From: Neopusillimonas maritima
Lineage (GTDB): Bacteria; Pseudomonadota; Gammaproteobacteria; Burkholderiales; Burkholderiaceae_B
Assembly: GCF_003576595.1 (NCBI RefSeq)
Contig: NZ_NQOU01000003.1
Span: 186,001-250,000, forward strand
Direction: 5' to 3'
DNA: 64,000 bases
How positions within the stretch are numbered: position 1 is the first letter of the stretch; each line of letters begins with the position of its first letter. The notes below the pieces were generated by a model that was not told the origin of the DNA, did no database searches, and saw only the letters and a program-made list of their open reading frames with translations. This document shows positions 17,612 through 26,701 of the stretch, piece by piece. The position numbers and the translations under genes were made by a program.

Positions 17612-19168
17612 TTGCCACGTAAACAGGGCTCAATTAACTGGATACTGCTTTCTCACTGGGTGCGATCCACCCCCTCTCACACTGCGCTACTTGTCGCGTT
17701 GGCGATCGGACTGGTGTTGAGTTTTATCCTGGCGCTTTCACTCAAGAAAATCTCCAAAAGCGAAGGTTTTGATGGAGCCGGCTACAAGCGTCACATTCGT
17801 GGCACGGAAGTTGTGTCCTTCAAACGTCTGGTGCGCTTGTGCACTGAAAAAAACACTCAGCAAGTGAGGATTGCTGGCGTGCCCATGCCCGCTTCGGTTG
17901 AAAACCTGCATCTGCTCATCAATGGGGCAACAGGGTCGGGCAAATCAGTCTTACTGCGCGAGCTGATGCTCTCGGCGTTAAAACGCGGCGATCGGATGGT
18001 GGTCGTTGACCCTAATGGCGATCTTTATAGCAAATTCGGCCGCCCGACTGATGTCATCTTGAACCCCTATGACGAGCGAACCCAAGCGTGGATGTATTTC
18101 AATGAAATACGGGCGGAATATAACTGGAAACGCTTGTCATACTCTGTTGTCCCCCTTGGCGCAGACGCAAACGCCGAAGAGTGGAACAGCTTTGGCCGTC
18201 TCCTACTTCGAGCCGTTTCGCGCAAGCTGTTTGAACTCAATATTCACGATATCAACCAAGTGAACTACTGGTGTTGCGAGGCTCCTTTCAAAGAATTACA
18301 GGTGTTTCTCAAGAACACTGAAGCGGCTTCGCTCTTTTCCGGTGCCTCCGAATCCACGCGTGCATTCGATTCGGCACGATTCGTGCTGTCAAACAAGCTT
18401 TCTGAACATCGTTCGATGCCCACCGGGGACTTCAGTATCCGGGACTGGATGGAAAACGGCACTGGCTGTTTGTACATTACCTGGCGCGAAGACATGAAAA
18501 CTGCCATGAAGCCACTGCTTTCGGCTTGGGTAGACGTGTTTTGCTCTTCGATTTTATCTATGCCTGAAAATGCCCGCCGTCGCTGGTGGCTGCTGATCGA
18601 CGAACTCGCCTCGCTGGAGAAACTGGCCTCTCTGGAGGATGTGCTCACCAAAGGTCGTAAACACGGCGTCAGGGTTGTGGCCGGGTTGCAGACTGTTTCG
18701 CAACTGGACGCAATCTACGGCAAACACATGTCCCAAACCCTTCGGGCCAGTTTTAGAAACCTGGTTGTCCTGGGCGGCTCCAAAACCGATGCTGAAACGG
18801 CTAAAGAGATGTCCACCGCGCTAGGAGAGCATGAAGTAGCCCGTCCCGAGTACACGGACTCCCGCAATCCAGGTGGCACACGCGGAACAAGTGAGCGCCT
18901 GGTCCGGCAAACGGAAGCCGTGGTTACCGCCGCACAAATTCAAGCGTTGCCCGAGTTAACCGGCTATGTTGCGTTTGCCGAAGACCGACCGATTGCCAAG
19001 TTTGTACTCAAACCACTCTCTTTCATTACCCGTAACCCCTCATTTGTTGAGCAAAAAACGCTATCAACGCTCCCGGCTGCGACCACCTGGGACGAAGATG
19101 GCGTTGTGACGACACATTGGAGTAGCAATGATCTCCCTCAAGACCCTACACAGGAGCAACGCAGCTAA
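17612..19168 (+). CDS. type IV coupling protein (TraD/TrwB family)
   Basis: A 518-residue DNA-translocating ATPase. A TTG start at 17612 is used because an in-frame TAA lies just upstream. One clear membrane helix (about residues 25-45) precedes the ATPase domain. Walker A is GATGSGKS (about 105-112) and Walker B WWLLIDELASL (about 325). LTKGRKHGVRVVAGLQTVSQL is the conserved motif III region of the family. Length is close to TrwB, which has two N-terminal helices. Coupling proteins deliver the relaxase-DNA complex to a secretion channel. The stop lies inside the relaxase gene (41-bp overlap). No channel genes occur in this window. Confidence 0.92.
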   Translation: MPRKQGSINWILLSHWVRSTPSHTALLVALAIGLVLSFILALSLKKISKSEGFDGAGYKRHIRGTEVVSFKRLVRLCTEKNTQQVRIAGVPMPASVENLHLLINGATGSGKSVLLRELMLSALKRGDRMVVVDPNGDLYSKFGRPTDVILNPYDERTQAWMYFNEIRAEYNWKRLSYSVVPLGADANAEEWNSFGRLLLRAVSRKLFELNIHDINQVNYWCCEAPFKELQVFLKNTEAASLFSGASESTRAFDSARFVLSNKLSEHRSMPTGDFSIRDWMENGTGCLYITWREDMKTAMKPLLSAWVDVFCSSILSMPENARRRWWLLIDELASLEKLASLEDVLTKGRKHGVRVVAGLQTVSQLDAIYGKHMSQTLRASFRNLVVLGGSKTDAETAKEMSTALGEHEVARPEYTDSRNPGGTRGTSERLVRQTEAVVTAAQIQALPELTGYVAFAEDRPIAKFVLKPLSFITRNPSFVEQKTLSTLPAATTWDEDGVVTTHWSSNDLPQDPTQEQRS

Positions 19169-22103
19169 GGCCGGCCATTACTACGCCGACCAAAAAGACG
19201 ACTACTACAGTCGAGATGGAAGCTCCGCCCAATGGCAGGGTCAAGGTGCACAGTTGTTGGGATTAAGTGGCGAAGTAAATCAGAAGCAATTTACGGCGGC
19301 ACTGAAAGGCGATTTCGGGCCAGGCGTGAAACTGGCAAAATCGGTCCGTAAAGATGCAAAGTCACGGGCCGGTGAGGATCTGACATTCTCAGCGCCCGAG
19401 TCTGTCAGTATTCAAGCCCTTGTTGGGAAAGACAGTTCAGTGCTTGAAGCCCACGATTATGCCGTACGCAAAACGCTTGAATATCTGGAAAATGAACTGG
19501 TACGAGCTCGTCAAAAAGTCGATGGAATGACCAGATCAGAACAAACGGCCAACATCGTGGCTGCCAAATTCAGGCACGAAACGGCTCGCCCATCCAGATC
19601 TGACCCTGCCGATCCCCAGTTGCATACCCACGCGATCATTATGAATGTCACGCAACGGGCAGACGGTACCTGGGTGGCCTTAGCCAACGAACAGATCTAC
19701 AAGAACAAGAAGCTACTCGATACGATCTACAAAAGCGAAATGGCGGCTCAACTTGAAAAGGCCAGCTATGCATTGCGGTACGAAAAGGACGGCTTTGAAA
19801 TGGCACACATCAGCCGCGAGCAAATTGAACTTTTCTCCAAACGGGGTATGACCGTAGAAGCCGAACTGGCCATCATGGGGAAAACACGTCAAACGGCGTC
19901 ACATGACCTCAAACAGACCATTACCCTGGCTACCCGAAGTGCAAAACGTCCTGAAATTAGTCGGGAAGCACTACAGCAACAATGGGAAAAGGAAGCGCAA
20001 AAGACGGGAATCGACTTCATGGCGGCAAAACGCCCCATTGAGTTATCCAAGCACGATCATGACAAGTCACCTCCGGGAACACAGCGTACACCGGTAAACG
20101 GGGAAGACTTAAATCCGGATCACCCCACTACCACTTACAAACCTGAACCGCACGCAGTCAGTGCTCAGCTTCAGCAGAATATCGCCGATCACTGCGTCAC
20201 CTGGGCTATTCGTCACCATGGCGAACGCGAGTCGGTGATCCGAGCCTCAGTGCTGGAAGTGTTGGCCCTTAATCACAGTATGGGTACGGGCATATCCCAT
20301 ACGCACATCAAACAAGCTATTGAACAAGCTGTCACAAAAGGACACCTGATCAAAGGCGCACCAGTCTATCGCTCCAACGACGTTGCGGACACTGGCACTG
20401 CTCTTTCACAGGAACAGTGGATTAAACGCCTGGTCCGAGAAGACACGCCGCTATCACAAGCGCGTCAAAACGTGCGCCGGGCCATAGCGACGGGTAGCCT
20501 CATTTTGGATGAGGTGCGATATACATCACAAGCCGCCCGGGAACGCGAAAAGCGCATTATTCAAATCGAGCGCGAAGGACGAGGCAAAGTAGCGCCAATT
20601 TTGTCACCGCAGGCCATCAAGGAACAGATGGCCGGCAAGGGGCTACGGCCAGGGCAATTATCCGCAGCCGACCTGGTGCTGAGCACGAACAACAGCATTG
20701 TTGGCGTCCAAGGCCTTGCTGGAGTGGGGAAATCATTCATGCTCAAGCAAGTCAAGGCAGCGATAGAATCCGCTGATTACAAGGTGAAGTCAGTTGCGCC
20801 CTACGGCGCCCAGGTCAAAGAACTACGTAGCTTGGGCGTAGAAACAGTGACGGTTGCCTCTATGCTCGAAGCCAAACAAGGACGGTTTCGCTTGGACTCT
20901 AAAACCGTCTTGGTTGTCGATGAGTCTGGCGTTGTTCCTGCTCGTCAAATGGAAAAAATCCTAAAAAAGGCAGAAAACGCTGGTGCCCGCGTTGTCATGA
21001 TGGGGGATAAAGACCAAACCAAAGCCATTGAAGCGGGCAGGCCAATGCATCAGCTGCAGGATGAAGGCATGAGCACAGCATTAATGGGCGATATCGTTCG
21101 TCAAACCAATCCTCTACTTCGTGACGCCGTAGTCTTAGCTGCCAAAGGTCAAGCCTCTGAGGCGCTGCACATACTGCAAAGCAAACTCGAGGCAGTGAAT
21201 GAAATTCAGGACGACACAGAACGCTACGCGGCAATGGCGGATCAATATGTGACGCTTGATGCCCAAGATCAGCAGGAAACGCTCATCATTACCGGAACCA
21301 ACAAATCTCGCAACGAATTAAACGACCTGGTACATGCCAGATTGGGATTTGAAGGAAAGGGATTCAAATATGACCTGCTAACGCGTGTTGACACCACTCA
21401 GGCTCAGCGTCGTTCGGCCAGATATTTTAAGAAGGATTCGATTATTCAGCCCGAACGGGACTATGGCAATGGTTTGAAAGCAGGTAACCAGTACAAAGTT
21501 AGCTTAGTTGATACGAGCCTGAATCGTGTCGAAGTGACACATCTACAGACTGGCGAGGTGATCAAATTTAATCCATCCCGTACTACAAAACTATCGATTT
21601 ATGAGTTGCGTCAATCAGAGCTGAGCGCCGGGGATAAGGTACGTATTACGCGTAATAACGCCGCGCTTGATCTGGTAAATGGAGAACGATACTCCGTAAT
21701 TGCCGTCACGCCCCTGACAATTAGCCTGGGCAAAGTGGCTAATGACGGTTCGATCACAAAACGCATCACGCTGGACGCGGATCAAAAGAACCCTTTACAT
21801 CTAGACTATGCCTATGCCAGCACGGTCCACAGCGCTCAAGGTTTGACCGCAACAAGGGTGATATTGAATCAAGAAACTTACAGTCGGACCGCCAAATCGG
21901 ACGTATTTTATGTCGCTATATCTAGAGCAAAAGAAAAAGTCAGCATTTATACCGAAAACATGACAAAGCTGCCTTTCGCTGTTAATCGACGAGAAGAAAA
22001 AGGTGCCGCACTGGACATTGGCATGACAAGATCGTCACGGCAGACTGAAATCACTCACGAACACAGCGTCACTCAATCAACTCCAGATGAATTATCTCTT
22101 TAA
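19128..22103 (+). CDS. MobF-family conjugative relaxase/helicase (TrwC/TraI type)
   Basis: A 991-residue protein. The N-terminal relaxase domain has the nicking tyrosines at Y18 and Y26 (YY at 18-19 and 26-27), the positions known in TrwC. The metal-binding histidines are H150, H166 and H168 (DPQLHTHAIIMN). The C-terminal half is a RecD-like helicase with Walker A GLAGVGKSF (about residue 530), Walker B TVLVVDESGVV and the late motif YASTVHSAQGLTATRV. It nicks one strand at oriT and unwinds it for transfer. Its ATG overlaps the coupling-protein gene. The protein looks intact, but no oriT could be recognised. Confidence 0.94.
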   Translation: MISLKTLHRSNAAKAGHYYADQKDDYYSRDGSSAQWQGQGAQLLGLSGEVNQKQFTAALKGDFGPGVKLAKSVRKDAKSRAGEDLTFSAPESVSIQALVGKDSSVLEAHDYAVRKTLEYLENELVRARQKVDGMTRSEQTANIVAAKFRHETARPSRSDPADPQLHTHAIIMNVTQRADGTWVALANEQIYKNKKLLDTIYKSEMAAQLEKASYALRYEKDGFEMAHISREQIELFSKRGMTVEAELAIMGKTRQTASHDLKQTITLATRSAKRPEISREALQQQWEKEAQKTGIDFMAAKRPIELSKHDHDKSPPGTQRTPVNGEDLNPDHPTTTYKPEPHAVSAQLQQNIADHCVTWAIRHHGERESVIRASVLEVLALNHSMGTGISHTHIKQAIEQAVTKGHLIKGAPVYRSNDVADTGTALSQEQWIKRLVREDTPLSQARQNVRRAIATGSLILDEVRYTSQAAREREKRIIQIEREGRGKVAPILSPQAIKEQMAGKGLRPGQLSAADLVLSTNNSIVGVQGLAGVGKSFMLKQVKAAIESADYKVKSVAPYGAQVKELRSLGVETVTVASMLEAKQGRFRLDSKTVLVVDESGVVPARQMEKILKKAENAGARVVMMGDKDQTKAIEAGRPMHQLQDEGMSTALMGDIVRQTNPLLRDAVVLAAKGQASEALHILQSKLEAVNEIQDDTERYAAMADQYVTLDAQDQQETLIITGTNKSRNELNDLVHARLGFEGKGFKYDLLTRVDTTQAQRRSARYFKKDSIIQPERDYGNGLKAGNQYKVSLVDTSLNRVEVTHLQTGEVIKFNPSRTTKLSIYELRQSELSAGDKVRITRNNAALDLVNGERYSVIAVTPLTISLGKVANDGSITKRITLDADQKNPLHLDYAYASTVHSAQGLTATRVILNQETYSRTAKSDVFYVAISRAKEKVSIYTENMTKLPFAVNRREEKGAALDIGMTRSSRQTEITHEHSVTQSTPDELSL

Positions 22104-22150
22104 TCCCTGAACGATGTGGCCGCGCCACACCCAATCGGAGAACCAGAACA

Positions 22151-22456
22151 ATGAATATTAACTATGACCAATTCGTAAAAGCCCTGGAATACCTGGTCGC
22201 CATTGAACCAGAACCTACTTCATACGACGGCGACATGGATAAGTACGACCAGATCATGGAACCGCATGAAAACGATATTAAACAAGCACACGCAACAATC
22301 AAAGCCTATGGCGAGCAAATCGCTCCGCAAGGCCTAGACTTCATGCGAAGTGTTCTACAGCAAACACTACTCCAACAGACCGACCCGAAATCTGAGTCAA
22401 TCATTCGCTCCAAGGTCAATTGGCAATGGGACGGAATTGGTAGGTGGCTCGGCTAA
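22151..22456 (+). CDS. small protein of unknown function, relaxase-linked
   Basis: A 101-residue soluble, acidic, helix-rich protein (MNINYDQFVKALEYLVAIEP) with no signal or motif I recognise. A ribosome site (GGAGAACCAGA) precedes the ATG. It lies 47 bp after the relaxase gene in the same direction and ends exactly where the convergent transporter gene ends (22456/22457). It may be part of the mobilisation unit. No function is assigned. Confidence 0.7.
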   Translation: MNINYDQFVKALEYLVAIEPEPTSYDGDMDKYDQIMEPHENDIKQAHATIKAYGEQIAPQGLDFMRSVLQQTLLQQTDPKSESIIRSKVNWQWDGIGRWLG

Positions 22457-23401
22457 TTAATTGCCCTGGTCAATCATATTTTCGTTGCGTGCAAGAATCT
22501 TAGCTGCGATCGGTGAAGTAATCATCTGAATCACGGCAAAGAATGCGGCCGGAATTGCTATCTCTGAAGGTAAGCCGGATGCAACTACAAAAGCGGCTGC
22601 AATGCTAAATTCTTTTTTACTGACTGTGAAAAGATAGGTAATTATCTCCTTGCGATCTTTAGTAATGAGCCAAGCAGTCATACCCACCAAATAGCCCATA
22701 AAGTTTAAACATAAGGCCGCTGCAGCAATTACAACCGCATACCAACCATAACCAATAATAGTTTGCGCATTCGGGCCTACCACAGCAAGCAATATCAAAA
22801 GATAGAGCATTGATCCCATCCCCGCATACGTTGAATCATACTGGGTAAAAAAAGCCGAGAACTTCGTGCGTAAACTGACCCCAATGATGGTCGGAACCAA
22901 AACAATCAAAGCCAATTCAAGAATGATCGAGCCAAGCGGCACATCTAGATTGATACCTGTTAACCACAAAAACAAAAATGGCACAACAAATGGTGACAGA
23001 GCTGTGTTAACGGCGTTAAAAACGGCTGCCAGCGCAACATTGCCCCGAGCCATCAAAACCAAAAGTGGCGAGGACACATCGGTCGGTAAAGTACCGACTA
23101 ATGTTAAACCCGTTGCCAACGGGCTATTTCCAAAAAACAAACGGCCCGTTACCCAGCCGGCAACTGACATTGGCCCATAAACTAAAACCAGTGCCAAAAA
23201 CTGTCGTGATGGCTTACGAAAGGCTATTCGCACAGCATGCACATCAAAGGTCAAACTGATGACAAGCATCAACAGCGCAAGCAATAACCCGACCGAAGGC
23301 TTAAGAAACTGGCCGAATTCGGGAAACGCCAATCCAGTGCCCGCTACAAAAATCACAAACCAAACAAGATGGGACTCAACAAAATAAACGAGTTTGCGCA
23401 T
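22457..23401 (-). CDS. bile acid:sodium symporter/arsenite-exporter superfamily membrane protein
   Basis: A 314-residue membrane protein with about ten spans. The core motif GTLPTDVSSPLLVLMARGNV resembles the SBF/BASS fold, and a second Pro-containing crossing lies near TVSKKEFSIAAAF. Relatives include sodium-coupled organic acid symporters and Acr3 arsenite exporters; this sequence looks closer to the SBF-like branch. No arsenic genes are adjacent. It ends directly against the relaxase-linked small gene and is 88 bp from the next leftward RND gene. Confidence 0.8.
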   Translation of the reverse strand: MRKLVYFVESHLVWFVIFVAGTGLAFPEFGQFLKPSVGLLLALLMLVISLTFDVHAVRIAFRKPSRQFLALVLVYGPMSVAGWVTGRLFFGNSPLATGLTLVGTLPTDVSSPLLVLMARGNVALAAVFNAVNTALSPFVVPFLFLWLTGINLDVPLGSIILELALIVLVPTIIGVSLRTKFSAFFTQYDSTYAGMGSMLYLLILLAVVGPNAQTIIGYGWYAVVIAAAALCLNFMGYLVGMTAWLITKDRKEIITYLFTVSKKEFSIAAAFVVASGLPSEIAIPAAFFAVIQMITSPIAAKILARNENMIDQGN

Positions 23402-23488
23402 ATTGATGAGTCCCTCTTTATTGATTGTAGTTATGCCTTCGTCGTAGTCGACGTACTGCCTAATTTTTGGCCACGGTCAACGCACGAA

Positions 23489-26400
23489 CTACGCCATTTC
23501 CTTTAACTTTTCTTTTGAAAACCAGGCAAACAGAACAGGCAATACAAACAGTGTCAAAAACGTAGCAGTGACTAAGCCTCCGACAATCACTGTGGCTAGC
23601 GGCTTTTGAATTTCCGCACCCACACCGTTAGACATCAACATGGGAATCAAACCGAGCGCAGACGTAATCGCCGTCATCAAAACAGGTCTTAACCTCGATG
23701 TTGCACCATCAAACACTGCCTCGGCCACTGTCAGTCCATCCTTAATGCGCTGATTAATACTTTCCACCATCACCACACCATTAAGTACGGCCACTCCAAA
23801 CAGAGTAATGAAGCCCACTGAACTAGGTACAGACAAATACTGACCTGATACCCAAAGTGAAAAAACACCGCCAATAACGGCCAGCGGCACATTGACAAGA
23901 ATCAACATTGCCTGACCCACCGAAGCAAAAGCAAAATAAAGCAACAAAGCAATCAGTCCCAGCGAAATAGGAACCACTACTGACAGGCGCTGTTGCGCCC
24001 GCTGCTGGTTTTCAAACTGGCCGCCAATTTCAATAGAATACCCTGTCGGCAAGTCGACTTTCTGTGCAACCGCTTGACGAATATCGGCAACCACACTGCC
24101 CATATCACGCCCCTGAACATTCGCTTGAATGACAACGCGGCGTTGCACGTCATCACGACGCACCTGTGGCGGCCCTGATGCAATAGTCACTTCTGACACA
24201 TCACCCAGACGCACCCAAGCACCCGACGGAGCCTGAAGTCGCAAATCGGCAATGGCTTCCCGATCTTTGCGAAAACGTTCGTCAAGACGAACATAAATAT
24301 CGTAGCGTTCATTACCATTAATAATCTGACCTGCGCTGGCGCCACCAAGCCCTTCTCGCACCAACTCCATCACATCGCCCACATCCAGGCCATAACGCGA
24401 CAAAGCACGACGATCCGGTTTCACAACAAGTTGCGACTCACCTGCAATTTGTTCCATAGCGACATCTCGCGTACCTTCTATTTCCTTTGTCACTGTTTCT
24501 ATTTCCTGACCTTTTTCGGCTAATGTATCCAGATCCGGGCCAAACAGTTTGATTGCAAGTTGCGCTTTTACACCGGACAATAGCTCATCTACACGCGTCG
24601 CAATAGGTTGCGAAAAGTTAAATAACAAACCCGGATGCTGTTCCAACTTCTTTTCCATCAGCGCCTGTAGTTCATAACGATTATCAGCACTTGTCCACTC
24701 GGGAACAGGTTTCAAACCAATATAGATCTCGATGTTATTGACAGGCTCAGGATCCCCGCCAATTTCGGCCCTACCGATGCGCGAAAGCGCGTAAGTCACC
24801 TCCGGAAACGTCATGAGAATAGCCTCCAACTTAGGGGCAACCTCAAGTGCTGTATCCAAGCTGGAAGACGGTGCAAGAGTAACGCGAATATTGATCGTAC
24901 CCTCTTCCAGTTCCGGCACAAACTCCGTACCCAACCGCGGCACCACTAGGGCGGCGGCGGCCACCAGCACTAACGCAACGCCAACCACCGCTTTACTATG
25001 CCTCATTGCGCTGCGTAAGCCTTTACGATAAAAGGCATCCAGTGGTTTCAGGACAAAACTCTCGCGTTGGCGAACCCCTTTTCTGAATAAATAGGCTGCC
25101 AGCGCCGGGACAATAACGAGTGCCACCAACATTGCAGAAAGCATCGCCAGCATGATGCTAATTGCCATTGGTTGGAACAGCTTGGCCTCAACGCCCTGAA
25201 AGCTGAAAAGCGGCATGAACACCACCAAAATAATTGCGGTAGCAAAGAAGATGGGGCGGGCCACTTCCTTACCCGCCTCTTGCAACCGCAACGCAATCCC
25301 TTGGCGATCATGCGCTGCATCAGTTGGATCTGGATCATCATGACCTACACGCGCTTGCCGTTGAGCATCGTGCTCGGCATCGGGATGAGTCAGGTGCTTG
25401 AACATGTTCTCCACCATTACCACGGAACCGTCAACCAACATACCAATCGCAACGGCAATCCCCCCAAGCGACATCAAGTTGGCTGACAACCCAAGCCAAG
25501 CCATGATCATCAATGCAATACCAATTGAAATCGGAATGGAGATCAAAACCAGGACGGTGGCACGCAAGTTCATCAAGAACAAGGCCAGAATCACAACAAT
25601 GAAAATGAAAGCCAATAACAGCGCATTCACTACGGTTTGCACCGCTTGCGTAATCAAATCCGCCTGATCGTAAAATGCCTCAAAACGCACACCATCGGGC
25701 AAAGCCTGGTTAATACGCTCGATTCGTGCGTTCACGCCGTCGATAGTGGCCTTAGTGTTGGCTCCCATGCGCTTAAGCACAATACCCGAAACGACCTCTC
25801 CAAGATTCTCGACATCACCGTCAGCTGTCTTACGCATCATAGATACGGCACCTTGGCGAATTTCACTGCCCAGCCCCACGCGGGCAACATTGCCTACGGT
25901 AACGGTGGTGCCATCTATCGTTTTCAACGGTACCTGACGGATCTGCTCAAGTCCTTGCTTGCCGTGATCCAGCCAGCCCGAACCTCTAATCACCAACTGC
26001 TCCTGCCCCCGATTCATATACCAACCACCAACGTTGGTATTATTGCGCTCAAGTGCCGCCATCACATCGTCTTGAGTCAGATCGTAAGCCAGCAATTTGG
26101 AAGGGTTCAAATTAACCTGATACTGGCGCACTTCGCCACCGAAAGAAAGCACATCGGTGACCCCCTCAACCGGCATCAGTAACATCTTCACCACCCAATC
26201 ATTAAGACTGCGCAATGCCATTGCGTCCAAGCCTGAATCAGGCTCTGCGACCAATAAATACTGATAGACCTGGCCCAACCCAGAAGTATTAGGCCCCATT
26301 TCCGGCGTACCCACCCCTTCAGGAATCAATTCTTTTGCAGCTTGAAGGCGCTCAAAAACCAGTTGTCTTGCAAAGTAAATGTCGGTGCCCTCTTTGAACA

Positions 26401-26686
26401 CCACAGTGACACCAGATAAACCTGTTTTGGAAATAGAGCGCACTTCTTCCACATCTGGTAGTGCGTACATCACCGCTTCAATGGGGTACGTAATAAGCTG
26501 CTCTACTTCTTCAGCTGCCAGCCCCGGTGCTTCAGTATTCACTGATACCTGAACGTTGGTGACATCTGGAAAGGCATCCAGATTCAACTTGGGAATAACA
26601 AACGTAGCAGTAGCAAGCAACGAGATAAGTGCAATCACCACCAGTAAACGGTTGGCGACCGCCCAATCGATAATTCGATTAAACAT
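23489..26686 (-). CDS. heavy-metal RND efflux pump (CzcA/CusA family), atypical ion-pathway motif
   Basis: A 1,065-residue inner-membrane proton antiporter with twelve spans and two large periplasmic loops. The fourth span reads AIGMLVDGSVVMVEN: D419 and E426 are kept, but the first Asp of the CzcA DFG motif is Ala (A413). This differs from the neighbouring pump (30068-33175) and from the Cu/Ag type (GAMVDAAIVM). The following cytoplasmic loop (about residues 434-465) carries an unusual His/Asp-rich insertion. It forms a tripartite efflux system with the adaptor and outer-membrane genes just upstream. A divalent metal is likely; the exact metal cannot be read. Confidence 0.92.
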   Translation of the reverse strand: MFNRIIDWAVANRLLVVIALISLLATATFVIPKLNLDAFPDVTNVQVSVNTEAPGLAAEEVEQLITYPIEAVMYALPDVEEVRSISKTGLSGVTVVFKEGTDIYFARQLVFERLQAAKELIPEGVGTPEMGPNTSGLGQVYQYLLVAEPDSGLDAMALRSLNDWVVKMLLMPVEGVTDVLSFGGEVRQYQVNLNPSKLLAYDLTQDDVMAALERNNTNVGGWYMNRGQEQLVIRGSGWLDHGKQGLEQIRQVPLKTIDGTTVTVGNVARVGLGSEIRQGAVSMMRKTADGDVENLGEVVSGIVLKRMGANTKATIDGVNARIERINQALPDGVRFEAFYDQADLITQAVQTVVNALLLAFIFIVVILALFLMNLRATVLVLISIPISIGIALMIMAWLGLSANLMSLGGIAVAIGMLVDGSVVMVENMFKHLTHPDAEHDAQRQARVGHDDPDPTDAAHDRQGIALRLQEAGKEVARPIFFATAIILVVFMPLFSFQGVEAKLFQPMAISIMLAMLSAMLVALVIVPALAAYLFRKGVRQRESFVLKPLDAFYRKGLRSAMRHSKAVVGVALVLVAAAALVVPRLGTEFVPELEEGTINIRVTLAPSSSLDTALEVAPKLEAILMTFPEVTYALSRIGRAEIGGDPEPVNNIEIYIGLKPVPEWTSADNRYELQALMEKKLEQHPGLLFNFSQPIATRVDELLSGVKAQLAIKLFGPDLDTLAEKGQEIETVTKEIEGTRDVAMEQIAGESQLVVKPDRRALSRYGLDVGDVMELVREGLGGASAGQIINGNERYDIYVRLDERFRKDREAIADLRLQAPSGAWVRLGDVSEVTIASGPPQVRRDDVQRRVVIQANVQGRDMGSVVADIRQAVAQKVDLPTGYSIEIGGQFENQQRAQQRLSVVVPISLGLIALLLYFAFASVGQAMLILVNVPLAVIGGVFSLWVSGQYLSVPSSVGFITLFGVAVLNGVVMVESINQRIKDGLTVAEAVFDGATSRLRPVLMTAITSALGLIPMLMSNGVGAEIQKPLATVIVGGLVTATFLTLFVLPVLFAWFSKEKLKEMA

Positions 26687-26701
26687 GGGGATTCCTTCTG
26701 C

